This document shows, piece after piece, positions 1 to 5,390 of a stretch of DNA of 5,390 bases. Each line of letters begins with the position of its first letter. Positions within the stretch are counted from its first letter, which is position 1. A program made the position numbers and the translations under genes. The stretch is from Bacillota bacterium (GTDB taxonomy: Bacteria; Bacillota; Clostridia; DSM-8532): contig JAEXPO010000228.1 of assembly GCA_023446675.1 (NCBI GenBank), positions 1-5,390 on the forward strand, given 5' to 3'. The notes below the pieces were generated by a model. That model was not told the origin of the DNA. It worked only from the letters and a program-made list of their open reading frames with translations, and made no database searches.

Positions 1-317
1 AAGATGTTTTTGCCTGCCATGAAAAATCCGCAGAACCAGGTAAGCAGGATATTCAGGGGCAATGAGAAGATAAGAATCAATAAGCTGTTTTTAAAACCGC
101 TTAAAATCAATGGGTGCTGAAAGGTCATGCGGTAGGCTCCCAGGCTGAAGCCCTTGGGCCACAGCAGAATGCCCGGGTCGGCTACAAGCAGCGCATTATT
201 GCTGACGGAGGCGCATAACACATAATACATGGGATAAGCCGTCACGAGAATCAAAAGTATCATGAAGGTTACATTAAAGCCATTAAACAGCCTGTCGCCC
301 AAACTGACTCTTTTCAT
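1..317 (-). CDS. Carbohydrate ABC transporter permease, LplC/YtcP-like (partial, N-terminal 105 codons)
   Basis: Inner-membrane subunit of a binding-protein-dependent sugar importer, expected to pair with the permease encoded just upstream to form the translocation pore. I translated the minus strand from the ATG at 317-315. The product begins MKRVSLGDRLFNGFNVTF and is open to the window edge, so the C-terminal two thirds, including the EAA loop that contacts the ATPase, is missing. Visible parts are a first hydrophobic segment at about residues 17-41 (FMILLILVTAYPMYYVLCAS), an extracytoplasmic stretch around residues 42-77 (containing DPGILLWPKGFSLGAY), and a second membrane segment from about residue 79 (KNSLLILIFSLPLNILLTW). 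The segment order, the W-P-x-G-F-S-L-x-A-Y pattern and the KNS-L motif are typical of the LplC/YtcP side of LplB-LplC pairs. The start is supported by AAAGGA at 332-327, 9 nt before the ATG. It is third in the inferred operon. Family call is firm; substrate is unknown. Confidence 0.9.
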   Translation of the reverse strand, partial: MKRVSLGDRLFNGFNVTFMILLILVTAYPMYYVLCASVSNNALLVADPGILLWPKGFSLGAYRMTFQHPLILSGFKNSLLILIFSLPLNILLTWFCGFFMAGKNI

Positions 318-345
318 ATAAATCCATCCTTTCTGTGCTTAAGCT

Positions 346-371
346 CCGATGAAAGAAAAGCCTTTCACCGG
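346..371 (-). other. Intercistronic stem-loop between the two permease genes
   Basis: On the minus-strand transcript the arms CCGGUGAAAG (371-362) and CUUUCAUCGG (355-346) form a 10-bp stem around the loop GCUUUU. One pair is G-U (368/349). That pair would be an A-C mismatch in a plus-strand RNA, so the structure favours the operon's own transcript. It starts 4 nt after the stop codon of the upstream permease gene. No U-run follows, so it is not a standard Rho-independent terminator. A role in mRNA processing or stability is inference. Confidence 0.5.
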
Positions 372-375
372 GTAC

Positions 376-1329
376 CTAAAACAATGAAACCTCGTTGAAT
401 TTTTTGTTAAGCCAGTTGGTAGCGAGTAGAAAGCTGACATTAACCAGAGAGTTGAATAGGCCCACTGCGGTACTGAAGCTGTAATTGGCTTCCATAATAC
501 CTTTTCGAAATACGTAGGTTGATATGACGTCGGCTACCTCATAGGTCATGGGCTGGTATAAGAGGAGCACCTTCTCGTAGCCTACATTGAGAATACCGCC
601 CATTCTCAGTATGAACAGCACCATGATGGTAGGAAACAGTCCCGGCAGGGTTATGGAAAGCATTTGCCTGAAACGTCCCGCACCGTCTACCCTTGCAGCC
701 TCATACTGCTCCTGATCAATTCCTGACAGAGCGGCAAGATAAATAATGGAATCCCATCCTACCGACTGCCATATGCCCGATAAAATGTAAATGGGATAAA
801 ACATGTTCTTGTCCGAGAGCAAGTTGGTTCGCTGGCCCCCGAGCATAACGGCAATGTCGTTGAAAACCCCGTCGCTCTGGCAAAAAGCCTTGATAAGGCC
901 ACAAACCACCACAATGGAGATAAAATAAGGCATGTAGGATATGGTTTGAACCGTTCTTTTAAATTTGTTGCTGGTTAGCTCATTGAGCAAAAGAGCCAGA
1001 AGGATTGGGGCCGGAAACCCAAACAGGATACTCAGTCCGCTTATGGAAAAGGTATTGCGAAGGAGCCTCCAGAAATAGATATCCGAGAAAAACTGCTGAA
1101 AGTTTTGGAAACCTACCCAGGGACTTTCTGCTATGCCGAGGGACGGTCTGAAACGCTGGAAGGCGATGACAATACCATACATGGGTTTATAGGCGAAAAT
1201 GGCCAGATAGATAATAACGGGCAGTATGATAAGATATTTGAATTTATTCCGGGCAAAATCCCGGGCAAGAGTCTGTCCGAGGCCCACCCTGCTTATTCCG
1301 GCGGCAGCCTGTCTTGTGCTGTGTTTCAT
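376..1329 (-). CDS. Carbohydrate ABC transporter permease, LplB-like
   Basis: Complete 317-residue inner-membrane permease of a sugar importer of the LplB family, the usual partner of an LplC-type permease. Hydrophobic segments lie at about residues 31-52, 94-118, 133-150, 178-200, 231-247 and 285-307, giving the six membrane spans normal for the family. The cytoplasmic EAA loop that docks on the ATPase is intact at residues 210-229 (EAARVDGAGRFRQMLSITLP, matching the EAAxxDGA...LP pattern). Family signatures NKFKRTVQTISYMPYF (121-136) and GWDSIIYLAALSGID (191-205) are also present. The length is normal. The ATG at 1329-1327 is preceded by AAAGGA (1345-1340) with a 10-nt spacer; the stop is TAG at 378-376. 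It lies 88 bp downstream of the binding-protein gene and 58 bp upstream of the second permease. No ATPase gene is adjacent; relatives of this type in Bacillus use a shared MsmX-type ATPase encoded elsewhere. Substrate is not determinable. Confidence 0.95.
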   Translation of the reverse strand: MKHSTRQAAAGISRVGLGQTLARDFARNKFKYLIILPVIIYLAIFAYKPMYGIVIAFQRFRPSLGIAESPWVGFQNFQQFFSDIYFWRLLRNTFSISGLSILFGFPAPILLALLLNELTSNKFKRTVQTISYMPYFISIVVVCGLIKAFCQSDGVFNDIAVMLGGQRTNLLSDKNMFYPIYILSGIWQSVGWDSIIYLAALSGIDQEQYEAARVDGAGRFRQMLSITLPGLFPTIMVLFILRMGGILNVGYEKVLLLYQPMTYEVADVISTYVFRKGIMEANYSFSTAVGLFNSLVNVSFLLATNWLNKKFNEVSLF

Positions 1330-1365
1330 GGTGAATCATTCCTTTCCAAAGCGTGAGAAGCTATA

Positions 1366-1390
1366 TCCGGCAGCGTTTGACGCTGCCGGA
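1366..1390 (-). other. Intercistronic stem-loop between binding-protein and permease genes
   Basis: TCCGGCAGCG (1390-1381 on the minus strand) is followed by the loop TCAAA and the perfect complement CGCTGCCGGA (1375-1366), a GC-rich 10-bp stem. It lies 27 nt after the binding-protein stop codon and ends 20 nt before the AAAGGA of the permease gene. TATAG follows the stem instead of a U-run, so it is a poor intrinsic terminator on this strand. Stem-loops placed after the first gene of sugar ABC operons (classically after malE) protect the upstream mRNA, which lets the binding protein be made in excess over the permeases. That role is inferred here. Confidence 0.6.
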
Positions 1391-1417
1391 CAGGCTTTTC
1401 GTTAAGTTCAGCTGGGA

Positions 1418-3049
1418 TTATCTTGCGAGGTAACGGTCATAGGCGGCCTGCTGAATTTCAAGCAGTCTGTCAAGGCCTATGCTCTTGAGATTCTCCACAT
1501 ACGCATCAAAGTTGCTGAGGGGCTCCTCACCCACCATGAATTTAAGGGACATTTCCTGAATGTAGGTTCCAACAGAGTTTAAAATAGCGGAGATTTCATT
1601 GCTCTCTTCCGTTGTACGTGTCACACCTGTGGGAACAATGTGCTTGCTGGCTTCCTGATTTTGAATCCAGAGATCCACTGCGGCTACGGCAGTAGGATTG
1701 TTTTTCTGACGAACCATATTGGCCTGCTGAACGCCGATATTGGTCCATTGAGCGGCTGTGTACTTGTCAATGGCTTCACTTATACCTTCGGGGGCCTTCA
1801 TGATTTTATCCGTGAAGGTGGGAACTCCGTCAACCAGGGTATAGGTATCGCCTTCGGTTCCGTAGTTGCTGTAGAGTATACCTTCGTCGGTAAACAGGTA
1901 ATCCAGCCAGCTCAGGGCCACATCCACCTTGTCGTCGGCACAGCTTGTTGTAATAGAAGCGCTATAATTTCTTACAACATCCTCTAATTGAATAGTGTTT
2001 ACCACATCGCCCTTATTAACGACGGGATAGCTTGCGCCTACCCACTGGGCGCCGGTCTGGTTCTGGCTTGCGTCGGCCAGCCAGTTGGTCATCTGGCCCA
2101 TACTGGTAAAGGAAAGGCCAACCTTGTTATTGAGGGCTTTGGTACGCATACCGGCATCGTCAAGGGTAAGAACGTCGGGATCAACAAGTCCGTCCTTGAA
2201 CCAGGTATTGAGCTGTGCCATATAGTCCTTCCACTCAGGCTGGGTCATGGCGCACTGAATCTTTCCGTTGTCGTCCACATAGAGAATGCTGTTATAAATT
2301 GCAAAGGAACCATAAGCGCCAAACGCTCCTGCAATGCCGGGATTCATGCGGCTCAAGGCAAAGGCCAGCTTGGCGTCGTATTTTTCATTAAATACTCTTA
2401 ATACATTGTCCCAGTCGGCAATGGTTTCAGGAACAGAAAGCCCCTGCTCGTCAAGCCAGTCCTGGCGTACCACAGGCCCGGTATAGGCCGCGTTCCAGGG
2501 CTCGCTTCGGAAGGTGCCGAAGCCGTAATACTTGCCGCTGTCGGTTTTTACCGAGGTGTCAAAATGCTCGTCGCTTTGGAGTAACGCCCAGTAGCTGGGT
2601 GCTTTGGAAGGAAGGGCATCGGTAAGATCCCGAATGACCTTTTCATCTATATAGCGGTCCGCATCGTTCATAAAGCTGTGAATGATAATATCCGGAAGGG
2701 TATCGCTTGCCAGCATAAGGTTAAAGGCCTGATTGGCATCGGAGCCTGCGGTGGGGAACTGCCACTCCACATTCACCCCTGTTACTTCAGCCAATCCTGT
2801 ATGATACGGGGATTGAGTATAGTCCGTATAGGATTTATGGGGCGCCATGATGGACGACCACACGGTAAGCTTTTTATCTGTGTTAAGAGGATAAGATACG
2901 GCTTCACCTCCGGGTGTGGGTGTTGCCGTAGCTCCCCCGGGTGTGGCGGTAGGCGTGGGCGTGGTCTGGCTTCCCGCACCGCATCCGCTTAAAAGTGAAA
3001 TCGCCATTGCACCGGCAAGCACCGATGTCAGTATGGATTTTTTCTTCAT
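1418..3049 (-). CDS. Sugar ABC transporter substrate-binding lipoprotein, LplA/YtcQ-like
   Basis: Complete 543-residue extracellular solute-binding protein that captures a sugar or oligosaccharide outside the membrane and delivers it to the LplB/LplC-type permeases encoded downstream. Residues 1-22 are a lipoprotein signal peptide (KKK, hydrophobic core, lipobox LLSG before Cys23), so the mature protein is lipid-anchored at Cys23. Residues 29-48 form a low-complexity Thr/Pro/Gly linker (TPTPTATPGG type). The folded domain begins near residue 52. Family-typical stretches are the VVRQDWLDEQGLSVPETIADW region (193-213), PEWKDYMAQLNTWFKDGLVDPD (271-292), and the NYGTEGDTYTLVDGVPTF region (395-412). 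The ~540-residue length fits the LplA group, which is longer than classical maltose-binding proteins. The start is well supported by AAAGGAGG at 3064-3057, 7 nt upstream of the ATG; the stop is TAA at 1420-1418. It is first in the inferred operon and divergent from the AraC-type regulator. The ligand cannot be deduced from sequence alone. Confidence 0.95.
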   Translation of the reverse strand: MKKKSILTSVLAGAMAISLLSGCGAGSQTTPTPTATPGGATATPTPGGEAVSYPLNTDKKLTVWSSIMAPHKSYTDYTQSPYHTGLAEVTGVNVEWQFPTAGSDANQAFNLMLASDTLPDIIIHSFMNDADRYIDEKVIRDLTDALPSKAPSYWALLQSDEHFDTSVKTDSGKYYGFGTFRSEPWNAAYTGPVVRQDWLDEQGLSVPETIADWDNVLRVFNEKYDAKLAFALSRMNPGIAGAFGAYGSFAIYNSILYVDDNGKIQCAMTQPEWKDYMAQLNTWFKDGLVDPDVLTLDDAGMRTKALNNKVGLSFTSMGQMTNWLADASQNQTGAQWVGASYPVVNKGDVVNTIQLEDVVRNYSASITTSCADDKVDVALSWLDYLFTDEGILYSNYGTEGDTYTLVDGVPTFTDKIMKAPEGISEAIDKYTAAQWTNIGVQQANMVRQKNNPTAVAAVDLWIQNQEASKHIVPTGVTRTTEESNEISAILNSVGTYIQEMSLKFMVGEEPLSNFDAYVENLKSIGLDRLLEIQQAAYDRYLAR

Positions 3050-3170
3050 TGTTACTCCTCCTTTAAAATAGTGGACTATGAACGGTTCTTAGCTGTCGCT
3101 TTAATTCCCCCTGGGCTTATTGAGACAGCGTTCCTTTCATGTTCACATTGTAAAGCGGCAAACTGGGCAA

Positions 3171-3199
3171 AGTATATAATCGGATTTGAAAATCGATTT
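3171..3199 (-). promoter_or_regulatory. Candidate promoter of the transporter operon (weak -35)
   Basis: On the minus strand TATACT (3176-3171) resembles a -10 box. The position 17 bp upstream (3199-3194) reads AAATCG, which is a very poor -35. ATTATA at 3180-3175 is an alternative -10. A promoter with a good -10 and no -35 would suit activator-dependent control, and the proximal direct repeat (3196-3213) overlaps the -35 position, as AraC-family activators often do. The predicted start near 3164 would give a leader of about 115 nt. Assigned by eye; the exact boxes are uncertain. Confidence 0.3.
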
Positions 3200-3255
3200 C
3201 CCAAACCGTCAAATTCTATTGCTCAAAACTAAAAAACATTGCCCAAAATGTTAAA
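3196..3255 (+). repeat. Three direct repeats, likely operator of the AraC-type regulator
   Basis: Three related 18-bp units read in the same direction: ATTTCCCAAACCGTCAAA (3196-3213), ATTGCTCAAAACTAAAAA (3218-3235) and ATTGCCCAAAATGTTAAA (3238-3255). The shared pattern is ATTkCyCAAA, eight variable or A-rich positions, and a terminal AAA. Starts are 22 and 20 bp apart, close to two helical turns, so all copies face the same side of the DNA. AraC-family proteins typically bind tandem half-sites about 21 bp apart, next to or overlapping the -35 of the target promoter, which is what is seen for the binding-protein gene. Binding by the neighbouring regulator is inferred, not shown. Confidence 0.5.
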
Positions 3256-3280
3256 CATGTTGTTTTCATCCTGCTTTTAA

Positions 3281-3309
3281 TTGATTTATTTTGTGCATTT
3301 TGCTATTCT
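3281..3309 (+). promoter_or_regulatory. Candidate sigma-A-type promoter of the regulator gene
   Basis: TTGATT (3281-3286) is followed after 17 bp by TATTCT (3304-3309), with TGC immediately before the -10, giving an extended -10 (TGnTATTCT). Spacing is ideal and both boxes are close to consensus. The predicted start near 3316 leaves a leader of about 95 nt before the ATG at 3411. It lies 26 bp from the edge of the direct-repeat block (3255), so a regulator bound there could also affect its own transcription. Confidence 0.5.
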
Positions 3310-3410
3310 TTTTAATACACAATACCCTTTCTTACTTTTCACAATGCAGTAAAGCTTGCTGCTAAAGATTACTTATTAGAATACATAATGCTTCGAACAG
3401 GAGGACGGCA

Positions 3411-5390
3411 ATGAGAATACTAAAACGAAACAAGAGCTTTTTCAGGCAATTTCTGACCTCCTATTTCGTGCTTTTGGTGATACCCTTTATAACTATCTTC
3501 ATAACTTATTTTTCAGCACAGTCCACCATTCATGATGAAATCATCGATTCAAGCGCCAACAGCCTTTATCAATTTTTTAACGTTGTCGACACCAAGCTTT
3601 TTGAAATGAACGGCAACGTCTTACAGATACTGAATAATAGCTTTGTCCGTCAGTATGCCTATGATACATCTCAGAATAAAGCAATCAATCCCTTTATTAC
3701 GTATGAAATTAAAACCTATTTAAATGGCTTGCCCCAAAGCGATTTCTCCGACATTTTTGTCTATTTTTTCAACTCTAACAAAATCATATCGGCCACCCGC
3801 TCCGGTATTGACGCCAAGCTTTATTATGATGCTTATTATAAGGACATTAATCCAACTGAGGATCCGGAGGCCGGAAAGGCTTATGAGCATTTCAGTGAAG
3901 CTCTGACGGAAGGGCCGGAAAACCGGTCAAGGCTGGTGGTCCTGGGTACGGAGAGCAATATCCCCGTGCTGGGCCTGGTTCTTTCCAAGAATCCAAGCAG
4001 TGTTTTTGGAAGCAGCGACACCACTGCGGTTGTGGCCCTGAGAGCCGAAAGACTCAGACAAACCCTTGAAAGTGCCAAATTTCACAGGCAGGGAGCCATT
4101 ATGCTCTTTGATCACAACGGAAAGCTTCTGGTTTCCACCGATCCTTCAAGCACAGATATTGATATCGCTTCCTATAACGGCCGTGATTCTCTTTATTACG
4201 ATACCTTTAATGGAAGGGAATATGTCATTCAGCTTTTTCCGTCCAAGATTCTCAATTGCACCTATGTTTCTGCCGTCCCTACGGATTTGTTCTGGGAGAA
4301 GCTTAATTCCCTGCGTATGATAGGCTTTGTAAGCATGCTGCTTACTATGATCCTAAGCGCGGTGGTGGCCTGGACGCTGGCCCGCAAAAGCTTATCTCCC
4401 ATTACCTCCCTTATTAACGCCATCAGCAGGCAAACCCAGGTTGCCTATGACAGAAAACAGAAAAACGAACTGGAATTTATAGGAGATATACTTAAAAAAT
4501 CCCTTGATGAAAATGATCTTTTGAGCAGCCGCATCAAAAGCAAGGATAATAACCTGCGGGAGGATTTTTGGCTTCGGGCTCTTCAGGGCACACTGTCCAA
4601 CAGCTCCCTTCGCGGCAGCCAACCCAGCGGGGACACTCTTGCTTTGCTCTCAGACACATTTGCGGTAATTCTCGTTCAGGTTGAGCAGGTGGATGAAGCC
4701 GTAACAGGCTCTCTGGCAACGGAGGACGGTATGCGAACCCTTTCCTTTGTTGTAGCAAACGTTATGCAGGAGCTCTGCGGCATGCATCATCAGGGCTTTG
4801 TTCTCGGCCTGGTTCCCATGCTTTACGGAACTGTTGTAAATTTTTCGGAGCAGGTGGATGAGAAGGACGCCCTGGAGGAGCTGCACACCATCTGTCACTC
4901 CTTTCAAGCCTTTATTAAGGATAAAATGGGCATTTACTGCACCCTCTCCTACAGTCGCATAAAAACAGGGCTTCCCGGTATTAATGAAGCCTATACCCAG
5001 GCTGGCAAGGCCCTGGAATACCGTTTTTCAAAGGGCAGGGGAAGTCTCATTGCTTATTCGGATATTGAAGACAAAAGCTTTTTCTACAACAGCCAGGCTG
5101 ATTCCAAAGCCGTTCAGCTTCTTTTGCAGCATGTAAAGGAGGGTGAAAGCGGAAAGGAAAAGGAATTGGTTACTAAAATTCTGGACAATGCCTTTTTGGA
5201 GCATGAGCCCTCTCTTGAAGCCATCCGGTGCTTTAAATACGATATGGTTAACGCCGTAAACAAGATCATTTACGATATTAACGCCACGGAATTGGAAAAT
5301 GAGAATCATTTTGTGAAGAGGCTTCTCCGGACCGAAACCTTTGAAGAGTTTAAAGAGATATTTATCACTGCCCTCCCCGCCCTTTCCGTT
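3411..5390 (+). CDS. Membrane-anchored AraC-type sensor regulator, YesS/YtdP-like (partial, C-terminus cut)
   Basis: Open frame of 660 codons from ATG 3411 to the window end without a stop. I translated it directly. The start has AGGAGG at 3399-3404, a 6-nt spacer, and an in-frame stop upstream at 3363. Residues 1-13 are basic (MRILKRNKSFFRQ). Transmembrane helix 1 spans about 14-36. An extracytoplasmic sensor domain follows at about 37-300, with a Cache-like strand pattern at 229-244 (AIMLFDHNGKLLVSTD). Transmembrane helix 2 is at 303-324, then a linker to about 380 and a cytoplasmic domain from NLREDFWLRALQG (381-393) through FAVILVQV (417-424) to EAYTQAGKALEYRF (526-539). This order is that of large AraC-family one-component regulators next to LplA/B/C-type transporters, such as B. 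subtilis YesS and YtdP, which are about 760-770 residues long. The C-terminal helix-turn-helix, about 100 residues, would lie past the window, so the AraC assignment rests on the rest of the architecture. It probably activates the divergent transporter operon. A histidine kinase with the same front half is the main alternative, but the 381-539 region argues against it. Confidence 0.85.
   Translation, partial: MRILKRNKSFFRQFLTSYFVLLVIPFITIFITYFSAQSTIHDEIIDSSANSLYQFFNVVDTKLFEMNGNVLQILNNSFVRQYAYDTSQNKAINPFITYEIKTYLNGLPQSDFSDIFVYFFNSNKIISATRSGIDAKLYYDAYYKDINPTEDPEAGKAYEHFSEALTEGPENRSRLVVLGTESNIPVLGLVLSKNPSSVFGSSDTTAVVALRAERLRQTLESAKFHRQGAIMLFDHNGKLLVSTDPSSTDIDIASYNGRDSLYYDTFNGREYVIQLFPSKILNCTYVSAVPTDLFWEKLNSLRMIGFVSMLLTMILSAVVAWTLARKSLSPITSLINAISRQTQVAYDRKQKNELEFIGDILKKSLDENDLLSSRIKSKDNNLREDFWLRALQGTLSNSSLRGSQPSGDTLALLSDTFAVILVQVEQVDEAVTGSLATEDGMRTLSFVVANVMQELCGMHHQGFVLGLVPMLYGTVVNFSEQVDEKDALEELHTICHSFQAFIKDKMGIYCTLSYSRIKTGLPGINEAYTQAGKALEYRFSKGRGSLIAYSDIEDKSFFYNSQADSKAVQLLLQHVKEGESGKEKELVTKILDNAFLEHEPSLEAIRCFKYDMVNAVNKIIYDINATELENENHFVKRLLRTETFEEFKEIFITALPALSV

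Larger units (their letters stand above)
3050..3410. other. Divergent intergenic control region
   Basis: This 361-bp AT-rich stretch separates the binding-protein gene (left, minus strand) from the regulator gene (right, plus strand) and carries no convincing gene. From left to right it holds the strong ribosome binding site of the binding-protein gene (3057-3064), a roughly 110-nt leader with a possible weak stem (3092-3097 with 3124-3129), a weak minus-strand promoter candidate near 3171-3199, three direct repeats (3196-3255), a good plus-strand promoter candidate (3281-3309), and the regulator leader ending in AGGAGG (3399-3404). The longest ATG-started reading frames I checked are only about 5-11 codons and lack good ribosome binding sites. 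Confidence 0.85.

Noticed and set aside
1105..1356. Plus-strand open frame of 83 codons opposite the LplB-like permease
   Set aside because: It is antisense to a gene with clear family motifs, its product shows no recognisable domain, and there is no promoter or ribosome binding site of note.
1366..1390. Stem-loop as an intrinsic terminator
   Set aside because: No U-tract follows on the minus strand, and the next gene in the same direction starts 36 nt later with its own ribosome binding site, so read-through is expected.
2906..2967. Repetitive GGTGTGG / GGCGTGG-like DNA that could look like a repeat array
   Set aside because: It encodes the Thr/Pro/Gly linker after the lipoprotein cysteine; the repetition comes from the low-complexity protein sequence.
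1640..2992. Several plus-strand open frames (1640-1987, 1988-2401, 2678-2992) opposite the binding-protein gene
   Set aside because: They are shadows of a complete, well-supported lipoprotein gene on the other strand and encode no recognisable protein.
3148..3163. Possible catabolite-responsive (cre-like) element around TGTAAAGCGGCAAAC
   Set aside because: It fits the CcpA consensus only if one base is inserted or deleted, and the central CG is out of register, so it is too weak to annotate.
3175..3180. Perfect TATAAT on the plus strand as a regulator -10 box
   Set aside because: There is no acceptable -35 at 16-18 bp upstream, and it would give a leader of about 225 nt; the extended -10 promoter at 3281-3309 is better.
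3353..5078. AAGCTT occurs unusually often (about seven times) in and just before the regulator gene
   Set aside because: Six of the copies are in coding sequence and follow from frequent Lys-Leu (AAG CTT) and Lys-Ser-Phe/Leu (AAA AGC TTn) codon runs; no regular spacing or site-like context was seen.
3724..5309. Short open frames on both strands between 3724 and 5309
   Set aside because: All lie inside the continuous regulator frame that starts at 3411 and runs to the window end, whose product has coherent membrane segments and family motifs.

Overview
The window is a divergent carbohydrate-uptake locus, most likely from a low-to-mid GC Firmicute. Clostridia (Lachnospiraceae-like) or a Paenibacillus-type organism would both fit. 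Four things point there: strong AGGAGG-type ribosome binding sites; a lipoprotein substrate-binding protein with a Thr/Pro/Gly-rich linker behind the lipid cysteine; LplB/LplC-type permeases with no ATPase gene beside them; and a large membrane-anchored AraC-type regulator. No taxonomic marker gene is present, so this assignment is an inference.

Minus strand, read right to left (3049 to 1): a complete LplA/YtcQ-like solute-binding lipoprotein (1418-3049), a complete LplB-like permease (376-1329), and the first 105 codons of an LplC/YtcP-like permease (3-317, cut by the window edge). The spacing, shared direction and separate ribosome binding sites suggest one operon. Each of the two intercistronic gaps holds a 10-bp stem-loop without a U-tract, which looks like RNA processing or stabilising structure, not termination.

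Plus strand, read left to right from 3411 to the window end: an open reading frame of at least 660 codons with no stop in the window. It encodes a membrane-bound sensor-regulator: transmembrane helix, extracytoplasmic Cache-like domain, second transmembrane helix, linker, and a cytoplasmic domain typical of the YesS/YtdP-like AraC group. The DNA-binding helix-turn-helix expected at the C-terminus lies beyond the window.

The 361-bp intergenic region (3050-3410) must hold both divergent promoters. It has a good extended -10 promoter candidate for the regulator. It also has three related 18-bp direct repeats (starts 3196, 3218 and 3238) just upstream of a weak promoter for the binding-protein gene, the arrangement expected for an AraC-family activator. 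The proposed working model is that the regulator senses an external sugar or oligosaccharide-related signal through its extracytoplasmic domain and activates the transporter operon via these repeats. The substrate cannot be read from the sequence. The layout belongs to a known class. The operator repeats and the two intercistronic stem-loops are the parts most worth following up; I see no wholly new system here.
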